A stretch of DNA of 64,000 nucleotides from Anaerolineaceae bacterium UBA4775. GTDB lineage: Bacteria; Chloroflexota; Anaerolineae; Anaerolineales; Anaerolineaceae. The notes beneath the pieces are model-generated. The model was not told the origin of the DNA. It ran no database searches and worked only from the letters and a program-made list of their open reading frames with translations. This document shows positions 35,686 through 43,298 of this stretch, piece after piece. The stretch spans positions 82,337 through 146,336 of the forward strand of contig DHHJ01000017.1 in the NCBI GenBank assembly GCA_002403205.1, read 5' to 3'. Position 1 is the first letter of the stretch, and every line of letters begins with the position of its first letter. The position numbers and the translations under genes are program-made.

Positions 35686-36507
35686 TTAGGTCCCCCAATC
35701 CCGCAGGTAGAGGAAGTCGTACCCAATGGTGCGCTCGGAGAGCTTGGCGATCGGCGGCATGACGCGTTTGAAGTGGTTCTGGCGCATGCGCCTGACCACC
35801 CGCTCGACAAATGTGCGCTCAAAGCCCTCCTCAACACAGGTCTCCGGGCGGTAGCGTTGGTCGACCAGCAGGTACAGCAGCCGGTCCACATCCGCATAGG
35901 TGAAGCCCAGCTCGCCTTCATCGGTTTGGCCCTCCCACAGGTCTGCCGAAGGCGCTTTGGCGATCACCGCCTGGGGGACGCCCAAATGGCCGGCCAGCTG
36001 GCGCACCTGGGTCTTGTAGAGGTCACCGATGGGCTGCAGGGCGGCGGCAGAATCGCCGAAGATGGTCGAGTATCCCAGCAGCAGCTCGGTTTTGTTGCTT
36101 GAGCCCATCACCAGCCCGTTGAAGGCCACCGACTGGTCGAACAGCACGATCATCCGAGTGCGGGCCATGATGTTCCCCGCCCGGATCTTGGTCATGTCGT
36201 CGAACTTATTCACAAGGGGGTCCACCATGTCGGTGATCTCGACGGTCATCGACTGCACGCCCAGGTCGTCGATCATGGTTTGGGCATCATCGAGGGTGTG
36301 CTGGGAGGAGGTCTTGTAGGGCATGCGGATCGCCAGGACATTCTCGGGGCCCAGGGCTTTGGCGCTCAGGTACAGGCTGACGGCCGAGTCGATCCCGCCG
36401 GAGACCCCCAGCAGGGCGCGCTTGAAACCAACCCGGTGCAGCTCGCTGCGGATGAACCCGGCAATGATTTTTTCTGTCAATACGGCGTTGATGGTCAGGT
36501 CAATCAT
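35686..36507 (-). CDS. nadE: NAD+ synthetase, synthetase subunit
   Basis: A 273-residue NadE-type synthetase. It adenylates nicotinate adenine dinucleotide and amidates it to NAD+. The ATP pyrophosphatase P-loop is RALLGVSGGIDSAVSLYLSA (about residue 30). Further motifs are NIMARTRMIVLFDQSV, VMGSSNKTELLLGYSTIFGD and PSADLWEGQTDEGELGFTYA. This protein has only the synthetase domain. The gene directly upstream encodes a nitrilase-fold amidase with a four-base ATGA overlap, so the pair likely forms a glutamine-using NAD synthetase from two chains. Confidence 0.94.
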   Translation of the reverse strand: MIDLTINAVLTEKIIAGFIRSELHRVGFKRALLGVSGGIDSAVSLYLSAKALGPENVLAIRMPYKTSSQHTLDDAQTMIDDLGVQSMTVEITDMVDPLVNKFDDMTKIRAGNIMARTRMIVLFDQSVAFNGLVMGSSNKTELLLGYSTIFGDSAAALQPIGDLYKTQVRQLAGHLGVPQAVIAKAPSADLWEGQTDEGELGFTYADVDRLLYLLVDQRYRPETCVEEGFERTFVERVVRRMRQNHFKRVMPPIAKLSERTIGYDFLYLRDWGT

Positions 36508-37355
36508 GAGTTACCCTGGATCCTTTCCAGCTCTCGCTGCACAACGCCTATCCGTTCATCCCGCAATAAGGGTAAGCGTGCTCGTGTGCGGTGCAATTGA
36601 TTGAGGTCAATTTCAGTGATGATCAGGGCGGGTTCGAAATCGGGGGCGCGCACGATCAGGTCACCATTGGGGTCAAAGATCGTTGAACCGCCCCAAAAAT
36701 TGAGCCCGTCTTCGTAGCCCACCCGGTTGGCATGCACCACAAAGTTGGTGAACAGGCCGGCATAGGCGCGGTTGGTGTGCTCCACCCACCCAGAGCTGCT
36801 CAAGCGCGGGTCCTGGGTCAGGCCGCGGCCAGGGGAGGCTGAGGCAAACAGGAGCATGTCCGCGCCGTCCAGCCAGAGCAGGTAGGGCAGCGAGGCATGC
36901 CAGAAATCCTCGCAGATCAGCATCCCGACCCGGCCGAAGCGGGTATCGAAGGCCCGCACGGAATCCCCGGGAGCGAAAAAGCGCCCTTCATCAAACATGC
37001 CATAGGTCGGCAGGTAGATCTTGTTGTGAATATGGCGGGTCTTGCCGCCCGAAAGGTAAGCGGAAGCGATATGAAAGCGGTGCCGGCGGTCTTCGTGGAC
37101 AAAGCCGAACATCAGGTCCAGGTCCTGGCTGGCTGCCAGCAGTTCGTTGAATACCGGGTCATCTTGGTGGGGACGGATGGCCGTATCGACTGCCAGATCG
37201 AGCAGGGCGTAGCCGGTCAGGGAGAGCTCAGGGAAGACCACCAGGTCAGCCCCTCCCTGGCGCGCTTCGTCGATCAGGTCGAGGTGTTTCTCGAGGTTGG
37301 CGGGCACATCCCCCAGTTTTGTGTTGAATTGGGCCAATGCGATTTTTATTTTCAT
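36504..37355 (-). CDS. nitrilase-fold amidase, probable glutaminase partner of NadE
   Basis: A 283-residue carbon-nitrogen hydrolase. The Glu-Lys-Cys triad is visible: DLVVFPELSLTGYALLDLAV (Glu, about residue 44), HNKIYLPTYGMFDEGRFFAP (Lys, about 112) and GMLICEDFWHASLPYLLWLD (Cys, about 148). These stretches closely match the glutaminase domain of glutamine-dependent NAD+ synthetases (GYALLDL, LPTYGMFDE, CEDFWH). It overlaps nadE by four bases. In most bacteria the two domains are fused in one long NadE; here they are separate chains, as in a minority of lineages. It should release ammonia from glutamine for NadE. Confidence 0.9.
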   Translation of the reverse strand: MKIKIALAQFNTKLGDVPANLEKHLDLIDEARQGGADLVVFPELSLTGYALLDLAVDTAIRPHQDDPVFNELLAASQDLDLMFGFVHEDRRHRFHIASAYLSGGKTRHIHNKIYLPTYGMFDEGRFFAPGDSVRAFDTRFGRVGMLICEDFWHASLPYLLWLDGADMLLFASASPGRGLTQDPRLSSSGWVEHTNRAYAGLFTNFVVHANRVGYEDGLNFWGGSTIFDPNGDLIVRAPDFEPALIITEIDLNQLHRTRARLPLLRDERIGVVQRELERIQGNS

Positions 37356-37510
37356 AGGTTAGCCATTCTCCACAGCGATTGATGTCTACTTTGTATTTTA
37401 CTTGCTTTTGATGGTAAACAAAAAGTGAGAACACGGCCTTTTCCGGCGAGTATAATGGGTTTACCAATATGGCGCGATGATTGAAGGGTAAGATTTGGCA
37501 AAGGTGGTGG

Positions 37511-37993
37511 ATGACACAGCTTAACACACAGCAAGAGACCAGCCCGGGCGCCTCTGAGTGGTCGATTCAAAACGCCACTTGGCGCGATTTCACGCAGTTA
37601 AACCAACTTGAGCGGGCTTGTTTCCGTTCTGAGGACCTGTGGCCTTTTTGGGACCTGATCGGCGCATTGACCCTCCCCGGGTTGGTGCGTTTGAAGGCGG
37701 TGGTGGGCGAAAAAATGGTCGGGTTCATCGGCGGCGAGCGCGATATCACCCGCCGAATGGGCTGGGTGACGACGCTGGGCGTGCTCCCGGCTTACCGTCG
37801 GCGCGGGATCGCCATTGCCCTGCTTGAACGCTGTGAGCAGGGTTTGGGCATGCCGGCCATCCGCCTGTGTGTGCGCGCGTCCAATCACGCGGCCATCAGC
37901 CTGTATCAGAGCCGGGGTTACGAGATTGTCAACCGCTGGCAGAAGTACTATGCTGGCGGTGAGGAGGCTTTGGTCCTGGAAAAACGCCGTTGA
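37511..37993 (+). CDS. GNAT-family N-acetyltransferase
   Basis: A 160-residue GNAT acyltransferase. Motif A is VTTLGVLPAYRRRGIAIALL (about residue 88), with the R-R-x-G-I acetyl-CoA loop. Motif B is ASNHAAISLYQSRGYEIVNR (about 125). The overall length suits an RimI-like or small-molecule acetyltransferase. The start at ATG 37511 follows AAAGGTGG; an ATG at 37481 is less likely. Substrate unknown. It stands divergent from the NAD synthetase operon. Confidence 0.87.
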   Translation: MTQLNTQQETSPGASEWSIQNATWRDFTQLNQLERACFRSEDLWPFWDLIGALTLPGLVRLKAVVGEKMVGFIGGERDITRRMGWVTTLGVLPAYRRRGIAIALLERCEQGLGMPAIRLCVRASNHAAISLYQSRGYEIVNRWQKYYAGGEEALVLEKRR

Positions 37994-38083
37994 CTTTGCA
38001 CCTGACTCGGTTTATACTCAAAGTACAAAAGCAGTGTGCAAAAAGGTACATATGCAAAGCGCAAAGCACAGAATTGAAGTTAC

Positions 38084-38116
38084 AGCACGCCGGGAACACC
38101 GCGCGTGCTTTTTTTT
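38084..38116 (+). terminator. strong terminator before the SWIM-like gene
   Basis: AGCACGC (38084-38090) pairs with GCGTGCT (38103-38109), with a seven-T tail. It lies 35 bases before the next start codon and may end the GNAT transcript or attenuate the small gene. Confidence 0.75.
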
Positions 38117-38151
38117 ATCCTGCCCACCTGTATAGAAAGGAAAAGTGCATT

Positions 38152-38394
38152 ATGGACTACGGAATGATCGGCAAAATTGAGAAAGCCAAGCGCTATGCGG
38201 AGGAGCGAGACCGGATTGTGTTCAAGCAATTCGAGGTGCAATTTACCGGGAATCACAGCGACCATGTGGTGACCTATAACGAAGGGCAATGGCAGTGCAC
38301 CTGTGACTTCTTCCACTCCCGCGGCCGCTGCAGCCACACCATGGCGCTCGAGACGGTCCTCGATCAGATGGTGGATATCGCGCAAGATGGCTGA
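38152..38394 (+). CDS. small SWIM zinc-finger-like protein
   Basis: An 80-residue cytosolic protein. After a charged helical N-terminus (IGKIEKAKRYAEERDRIVFK) and a strand region (FEVQFTGNHSDHVVTYNEGQ), it shows the SWIM pattern CxC-xn-CxH as CTCDFFHSRGRCSHTMALE. This motif binds one zinc and usually nucleic acid or protein partners. Stand-alone SWIM proteins of this size are common and uncharacterised. A ribosome binding site GAAAGGAAAA lies upstream. A bidirectional terminator follows. Confidence 0.8.
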   Translation: MDYGMIGKIEKAKRYAEERDRIVFKQFEVQFTGNHSDHVVTYNEGQWQCTCDFFHSRGRCSHTMALETVLDQMVDIAQDG

Positions 38395-38412
38395 TCTCGG
38401 CATTGTCCGATC

Positions 38413-38459
38413 GGATTAAAAAACACCAGGCCGTGAATGCTCACGGCCTGTTTTAATCC
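38413..38459. terminator. bidirectional terminator
   Basis: CAGGCCGTGA (38427-38436) pairs perfectly with TCACGGCCTG (38441-38450) around ATGC, flanked by GGATTAAAA and TTTTAATCC that also pair. It serves the convergent SWIM-like and aldo/keto reductase genes. Confidence 0.92.
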
Positions 38460-38536
38460 TATCCGCGTGCGTGGCGCGCGGCGTGTGGTCTTGATCAATG
38501 GTCAGAAAGGGGATGTTTCCATCCTGGGGCTATCAA

Positions 38537-39358
38537 TTAATCGTCAAACACGCCCAATTCCTTAACCAGCCGTGTTTGCGGCTCGATATGATCCAAAATC
38601 TGCATATCTTCGTTGTCCAGCTCAAAAAAGATGTCCGCGTTCTCTAAAATCCGTGATTCGTTGACGGATTTCGGGATCGCCACCAGGTTATGGTTGACCA
38701 GCCAGGCCAGCATCACCTGGGCGGGCGTTTTAGCGTGCTTCTGGGCGACTTTACGCAAGTCTTCATGGTCGAAGAACCTGGCTTTGGCCACCGGGCTGTA
38801 GGCTTCAATTTGGATGCCCTTGTTTTGGCAGTAGGCCAGGAGGTCCTGCTGGTACAGGAAGGTATGGAATTCCACCTGGTTGACGACGGGCACCACATCC
38901 GTGGTCTCCAGCAACCGCTCGATGAGCGGGATGGTGAAGTTGCTCACGCCGATACTGCGGCTCTTGCTCTGCTCTTGCAGTTCAACCAGTGCGTGCCAGG
39001 TGTCGATGGTGCGGTCAAAGTCCTGAATATCTGGCCAATGGATCAGCACAAGGTCGACATACTCGGTTTGCAGGTCTTCCAGGCTCGATGCAAAGGACTG
39101 CAGGGCCTCATCGTAACCTCGGTTGCCGTAGGAAATTTTTGTGGTGATGAAGATGTCTTCCCGGGGGCGGCCGCTGGCCTTCCAGCCTTTGCCGACCTGG
39201 CGTTCGTTGCGGTATCCCTGGGCGGTATCGATCAGGTCATAGCCATGCCTGAGGGCAAATTCCACGGCGTGTGCACAGTCGTCGCCGTGAGCCAGGAAGG
39301 TGCCTAAACCCAGGTAAGGGATTTCAATGCCGTTGTTCAGTGTGGTTAATTTTTTCAT
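38537..39358 (-). CDS. aldo/keto reductase
   Basis: A 273-residue NADPH-dependent aldo/keto reductase. The TIM-barrel tetrad is visible: Asp in GYDLIDTAQGYRNERQVGKG (with the catalytic Tyr in QGYRNE), Lys in FITTKISYGN and His in LVLIHWPDIQDFDRTIDTWH. The cofactor-binding end includes VAIPKSVNESRILENADIFF. Length is typical of the 2,5-diketogluconate reductase/methylglyoxal reductase branch. A ribosome binding site GAAAGGAG precedes the ATG. The physiological carbonyl substrate is unknown. Confidence 0.93.
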   Translation of the reverse strand: MKKLTTLNNGIEIPYLGLGTFLAHGDDCAHAVEFALRHGYDLIDTAQGYRNERQVGKGWKASGRPREDIFITTKISYGNRGYDEALQSFASSLEDLQTEYVDLVLIHWPDIQDFDRTIDTWHALVELQEQSKSRSIGVSNFTIPLIERLLETTDVVPVVNQVEFHTFLYQQDLLAYCQNKGIQIEAYSPVAKARFFDHEDLRKVAQKHAKTPAQVMLAWLVNHNLVAIPKSVNESRILENADIFFELDNEDMQILDHIEPQTRLVKELGVFDD

Positions 39359-39575
39359 GGTGCTCCTTTCAATATCATGGGTTAAATTGATTTTACCTGC
39401 TGCCTGTAGAATCGCAAAAGCCCGGTGGTTTAGGGAAGGCGAGCAGGCTTGGTGTGCTCAGAAGGGTGCTTCCTGGATGAACACGTGGTGCATTGGTTTG
39501 GTCATGTCCTCGGTATACTTAATTAAAATGATCCAGGCAGCGTGCAACTCTGGCTGCCTGACGATATGAGGGCTG

Positions 39576-40178
39576 ATGTTGCGAAAAATATCACGGCGGT
39601 TATTTTTCAACCTGCGTTACTTGGGGCGGCCGCCCTGGGATAGTGGCGTATCGCCGCCTGAGCTGATCCGCTTCTTGGAGGGTGCCGTGCCAGGCCGGGC
39701 GCTGGATGTGGGCTGCGGCACAGGCACGAACCTGCTCACCATGGCCGCCTACGGCTGGGAAGTGGCCGGCGTAGATCTGGCCTGGCTGCCCATCCTGCGG
39801 GCGCGCAAGCGTTTAACGCGGGCAGGCGTGCGGGCGCGCGTGGTGCGGGGTGATGTCGCCGGTCAGATGGACCTGGGGGCCACTTTTGACCTCGTGCTGG
39901 ATATGGGCTGCTATCACAGCCTGGGCTCAGCCGATCGGGAGGCTTACCGCAGCAACCTGGCGGTCTGGTTGAAACCCGGCGGGGTGTACCTGCTCTACGC
40001 GCACCGCCAAGCGTCACCAGTCGATTCCCATGGCGTTTCCGAGGCGGATTTTGCTGGCTTTTTGTCCGCCCTAAGCTTGGTGTGGCGCCAGGATAGCGAT
40101 GAACTCCGGCCCGATGGCAGCCTGGGCCACCCGGCGACCTGGGCGCAGTTTGTGAAAGGCGCCCAGCGCAGCTTGTGA
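39576..40178 (+). CDS. class I SAM-dependent methyltransferase
   Basis: A 200-residue methyltransferase. The SAM loop is GRALDVGCGTGTNLLTMAAY (about residue 40), followed by VAGVDLAWLPILRARKRLTR (motif II acidic Asp) and FDLVLDMGCYHSLGSADREA (about 110). WLKPGGVYLLYAHRQA is the post-IV strand. It resembles TehB/thiopurine-like small methyltransferases, though the acceptor cannot be told. It lies just upstream of the SorC-regulated cluster but ends before that cluster's promoter, so it is a separate unit. Confidence 0.85.
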   Translation: MLRKISRRLFFNLRYLGRPPWDSGVSPPELIRFLEGAVPGRALDVGCGTGTNLLTMAAYGWEVAGVDLAWLPILRARKRLTRAGVRARVVRGDVAGQMDLGATFDLVLDMGCYHSLGSADREAYRSNLAVWLKPGGVYLLYAHRQASPVDSHGVSEADFAGFLSALSLVWRQDSDELRPDGSLGHPATWAQFVKGAQRSL

Positions 40179-40200
40179 CCTTTTGAGGGTGAATTTACCC

Positions 40201-40264
40201 TTGACAAGAAGGGGGGACAATGATATTATTTCACATATATGAATTTGAGTTGACAAATGTGAAA
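40201..40264 (+). promoter_or_regulatory. promoter and inverted-repeat operator of the SorC/PTS cluster
   Basis: TTGACA (40201-40206) and TATTAT (40224-40229) are 17 bases apart. TTTCACAT (40229-40236) and ATGTGAAA (40257-40264) form a perfect inverted repeat with a 20-base spacer, placed at the transcription start and just before the regulator gene. Its position suggests autoregulation. Confidence 0.85.
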
Positions 40265-40274
40265 AAGGAGGCGT

Positions 40275-41243
40275 GTGAAAGAGAAAGCTCACCACCCTGA
40301 CCGCACTTCTCTACTGGCTGATATCGCCGAGATGTACTTCCTGGAGGGGAAAAACCAAAATGAGATCTCCAGGATGGTGGGTATGACACGCTCCAATGTT
40401 TCTCGCTTATTGAAGGAAGCCCGCCAGCTGGGTATTGTTCAAATTCAGATTAACCGCCCGATTCAGGAAAATGCTGCGCTCGCCAAGGCCTTGGTTGAGC
40501 GTTTTCATTTAAAAACCGCTCACATTATTCAAGTTGACCATTCCACCGATCTCTTGTCCAAGCTGGGGAGTGTTGCCGCTGACGAATTGTACAACCACAT
40601 TCAGCCAGGCATGGTCTTAGGCACAGCCTGGGGAACCGGGATCAGCGCAACGGTTGAGCATCTTGAGGTTGAAAACCGCTTTCCGGACATTAAAGTGGTG
40701 CAGTTGCTGGGCGCCCTGGGCTCTCGCATCCAGGAATATGACGGCCATGGGATTGTCAGACGCCTGGAAGAAAAGCTGGATGCAGAGGGTATCTATCTGA
40801 ATGCGCCGTACCTGGTGGACGATGCGCACACAGCGGGCTTATTGCTGGAGACAGCGAGCATCAAAGAAGCGCTCAACATAGGAAAGGAAGCCGATATTGC
40901 CTTGCTTGGTGTGGGCAGCATCGATCTGATGTATTGCAGTTATTACCTAGCCGGCTACGTCTCTGAGGATGAAATTCTCAACATTCAGGCTTCTGGCGCG
41001 GTGGGAGATGTGTGCGGCCGCTTCTTTACTATTGACGGTGAGCTGATCAGCGATGATTACCAAGATCGGTTGATTGGACTCTCAATAGATGACCTGGTCA
41101 GCATTCCAATGCGCATCGGCGTTGCTGGCGGCACCGGCAAGATCATTCCCATTCTTGGCGCATTGCGCGGCGGTTTGATCAACGTGCTGGTGACGGACTC
41201 AACCACCGCCTTAGGCGTGCTTGACCAGGCAGATCAGCGCTAA
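40275..41243 (+). CDS. SorC-family sugar-binding transcriptional regulator
   Basis: A 322-residue SorC/DeoR-type regulator. The N-terminal helix-turn-helix (about residues 10-60) reads YFLEGKNQNEISRMVGMTRS and NVSRLLKEARQLGIVQIQI. The C-terminal sugar-phosphate-binding domain (about 65-320) has GMVLGTAWGTGISATVEHLE, IKVVQLLGALGSRIQEYDGH and VAGGTGKIIPILGALRGGLI. Such proteins usually sense a phosphorylated sugar, fitting a PTS product as the signal. It starts at GTG 40275 with AGGAGG only three bases upstream, an unusually tight spacing. It has its own promoter and operator, and the dehydrogenase genes follow 31 bases downstream. Confidence 0.93.
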   Translation: MKEKAHHPDRTSLLADIAEMYFLEGKNQNEISRMVGMTRSNVSRLLKEARQLGIVQIQINRPIQENAALAKALVERFHLKTAHIIQVDHSTDLLSKLGSVAADELYNHIQPGMVLGTAWGTGISATVEHLEVENRFPDIKVVQLLGALGSRIQEYDGHGIVRRLEEKLDAEGIYLNAPYLVDDAHTAGLLLETASIKEALNIGKEADIALLGVGSIDLMYCSYYLAGYVSEDEILNIQASGAVGDVCGRFFTIDGELISDDYQDRLIGLSIDDLVSIPMRIGVAGGTGKIIPILGALRGGLINVLVTDSTTALGVLDQADQR

Positions 41244-41274
41244 AATGACAACCGTTCTGATTTGAAAGGAGACT

Positions 41275-42303
41275 ATGTCAAACAATCATCTCATGGAATT
41301 TGACAATGAAAAAACGACCGATGTGCTGGAGAAATCCAAGCAGTTGGGTTTATTGGAAAAAGACCTGGTTGAGATGTACCGAACGATGATCTCGATCCGG
41401 TTGTTTGAGGAAATGGCCGACAAACTGTACGCCCTGGGTAAGGTGCACGGCACCATGCACTTATCGGCCGGGCAGGAAGGTGTTGCCGTGGGCACGGGCA
41501 AGGTGATGGGCGCTGAAGATTACCTGCTCAATCACCACAGGGGACATGGCCATTTCATTGCCAGCGGCGCGGACATCAAAAAAATGATGGCCGAATTTCT
41601 GGGCAAGGAAACCGGCTATTGCAAAGGCCGTGGGGGTTCCATGCACATCGCTGATGTCGAAGCCAATAACCTGGGCGCCAACGGGATCGTAGGCGGCGGG
41701 ATACAGCTCGCTGCCGGAGTTGGGCTGGCCATCAAGATGATGGGTGAAGAGCGGGTTGTGCTGGTCATCTTTGGCGATGGCGCGGCAAACCAGGGTATTC
41801 TGTACGAATCCTTCAACATGGCAGCCATCTGGGATTTACCGGTTGTTTATTTGTGTGAAAACAACCAGTATGGCATGTCGGCGGATGTGACCCGGGTCAG
41901 TTCAAAGGTGCCCTTCAAAGAGCGGGCCACGGCGCACGGTATTCCTGGTTACTACATCGATGGCAACGATGTCCTGGCTGTGTACGAAACTATGGCCAAT
42001 GCGGTCGAACACGCCCGGTCGAGAAAAGGCCCGGTGTTTGTTGAAGCGCAAACCTACCGTTATTTTGGCCACTCAAAAAGCGATCGGAACCTGTACCGCA
42101 CCAGGGATGAGATCGAAGAATGGAAGCACCGGGATCCGATTGAGCGCTTCCAAAAGCTGCTGGTGGATGCAAACATCATCACGGAAGAGGACATTGAAAA
42201 AATATACCAAGAAATGTCCCAGCTGATCGATGAAGCGGTTGAATTTGCTGAAAATTCACCGGAACCGGATGTATCAGAAGTCACGGAGTGGGTCTATGCC
42301 TGA
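41275..42303 (+). CDS. 2-oxo acid/acetoin dehydrogenase E1 alpha subunit
   Basis: A 342-residue thiamine-diphosphate E1 alpha subunit of the pyruvate/acetoin dehydrogenase type. The ThDP-binding motif GDG-x26-NN is seen as VIFGDGAANQGILYESFNMA followed by VYLCENNQYGMSADVTRVSS. GKVHGTMHLSAGQEGVAVGT, CKGRGGSMHIADVEANNLGA and TYRYFGHSKSDRNLYRTRDE are family segments, the last covering the phosphorylation-loop region. With E1 beta it decarboxylates a 2-oxo acid or cleaves acetoin and passes the acyl group to lipoyl-E2. The sequence looks nearest to acetoin dehydrogenase AcoA, but this cannot be settled by eye. It overlaps the E1 beta start by eight bases. Confidence 0.93.
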   Translation: MSNNHLMEFDNEKTTDVLEKSKQLGLLEKDLVEMYRTMISIRLFEEMADKLYALGKVHGTMHLSAGQEGVAVGTGKVMGAEDYLLNHHRGHGHFIASGADIKKMMAEFLGKETGYCKGRGGSMHIADVEANNLGANGIVGGGIQLAAGVGLAIKMMGEERVVLVIFGDGAANQGILYESFNMAAIWDLPVVYLCENNQYGMSADVTRVSSKVPFKERATAHGIPGYYIDGNDVLAVYETMANAVEHARSRKGPVFVEAQTYRYFGHSKSDRNLYRTRDEIEEWKHRDPIERFQKLLVDANIITEEDIEKIYQEMSQLIDEAVEFAENSPEPDVSEVTEWVYA

Positions 42304-43285
42304 AATTACTTATCGACAAGCAATACACGATGCCATGGTGGAGGAGATGCGGCGGGATGGGCGCGTCTTCCTGATCGGCGAGGATATCGGCACCTATGGC
42401 GGCGCCTTTGGTGTCAGCGCGGGCATGCTGGAGGAGTTTGGCCCTGGGCGCATCGTCGAAACACCCATCTCAGAAGAAGCCATTATTGGTGCAGCCGCGG
42501 GTGCCGCCATGGTGGGCATGCGGCCGATTGCTGAAATGATGTTCATGGATTTTATCCTGCTGACCATGGAACCCCTCGTCAACCAGGCTGCCAAAGCGCG
42601 CTATATGTTTGGCGGCAAGGCGACGGTTCCCATGGTGGTGCGCATGCCAGGCGGATCAGGAACGGGTGCCGCAGCGCAGCATTCTCAATCCCTTGAAACC
42701 ATCCTGATGCACATCCCCGGCATCAAAGTTGTGGCGCCAAGCACCTCCTACGATGCCAAGGGTTTGCTGATCAGCAGCATCCGGGATCTGAACCCGATTT
42801 GTTTTGTGGAACATAAACTTTTGTACAAATCCAAAGGCGAGGTGCCCGAAGAAGAATACGCCATCCCCCTGGGTGTTGCGGATGTCAAGCGGGAAGGCCG
42901 TGACCTCACCCTTGTCGCTTCCGGGATCATGGTGCACAAATCCCTCGATGCCGCGCAGATCGTTGCAGAGGAGGATGGGATTTCTGTGGAAGTGGTCGAC
43001 CCCCGCACCCTGCGACCGCTGGACGTGGACACGATTGCCAAGTCCGTCAAAAAGACGGGCAGGCTCCTCGTGGTGCACGAAGCGGTCAAGACCGCCGGAT
43101 GGGCTGGGGAAGTGATGGCTTCGGTCTCTGAGACCCCGTCTTGGGATTATTTGGATGCGCCTATGCGGCGTTTAACAGGCAAAGACGTGCCGATTCCCTA
43201 TAATCGCCACCTTGAAGCGGCAGCCGTACCCCAGGTTGATGATATCGTGCGTGAAGTACGGGCGATCGTCAACACCCAGTACTGA
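42296..43285 (+). CDS. 2-oxo acid/acetoin dehydrogenase E1 beta subunit
   Basis: A 329-residue E1 beta subunit. The start is ATG 42296 (MPEITYRQAIHDAMVEEM), overlapping E1 alpha; a frame-open ATG at 42230 lies deep in E1 alpha and is rejected. Family segments are LIGEDIGTYGGAFGVSAGML, RIVETPISEEAIIGAAAGAA, GTGAAAQHSQSLETILMHIP and KTGRLLVVHEAVKTAGWAGE. It completes the alpha2beta2 thiamine enzyme and binds the ThDP pyrimidine. The gene order alpha, beta, E2 with no E3 suggests that a dihydrolipoamide dehydrogenase encoded elsewhere is shared. Confidence 0.94.
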   Translation: MPEITYRQAIHDAMVEEMRRDGRVFLIGEDIGTYGGAFGVSAGMLEEFGPGRIVETPISEEAIIGAAAGAAMVGMRPIAEMMFMDFILLTMEPLVNQAAKARYMFGGKATVPMVVRMPGGSGTGAAAQHSQSLETILMHIPGIKVVAPSTSYDAKGLLISSIRDLNPICFVEHKLLYKSKGEVPEEEYAIPLGVADVKREGRDLTLVASGIMVHKSLDAAQIVAEEDGISVEVVDPRTLRPLDVDTIAKSVKKTGRLLVVHEAVKTAGWAGEVMASVSETPSWDYLDAPMRRLTGKDVPIPYNRHLEAAAVPQVDDIVREVRAIVNTQY

Positions 43286-43298
43286 AAGGACTAAAGCA

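Noticed and set aside
35679..35708. CCTGCGG/CCGCAGG hairpin as nadE terminator
   Set aside because: It spans the nadE stop codon and has no T-run; pairing may be fortuitous.
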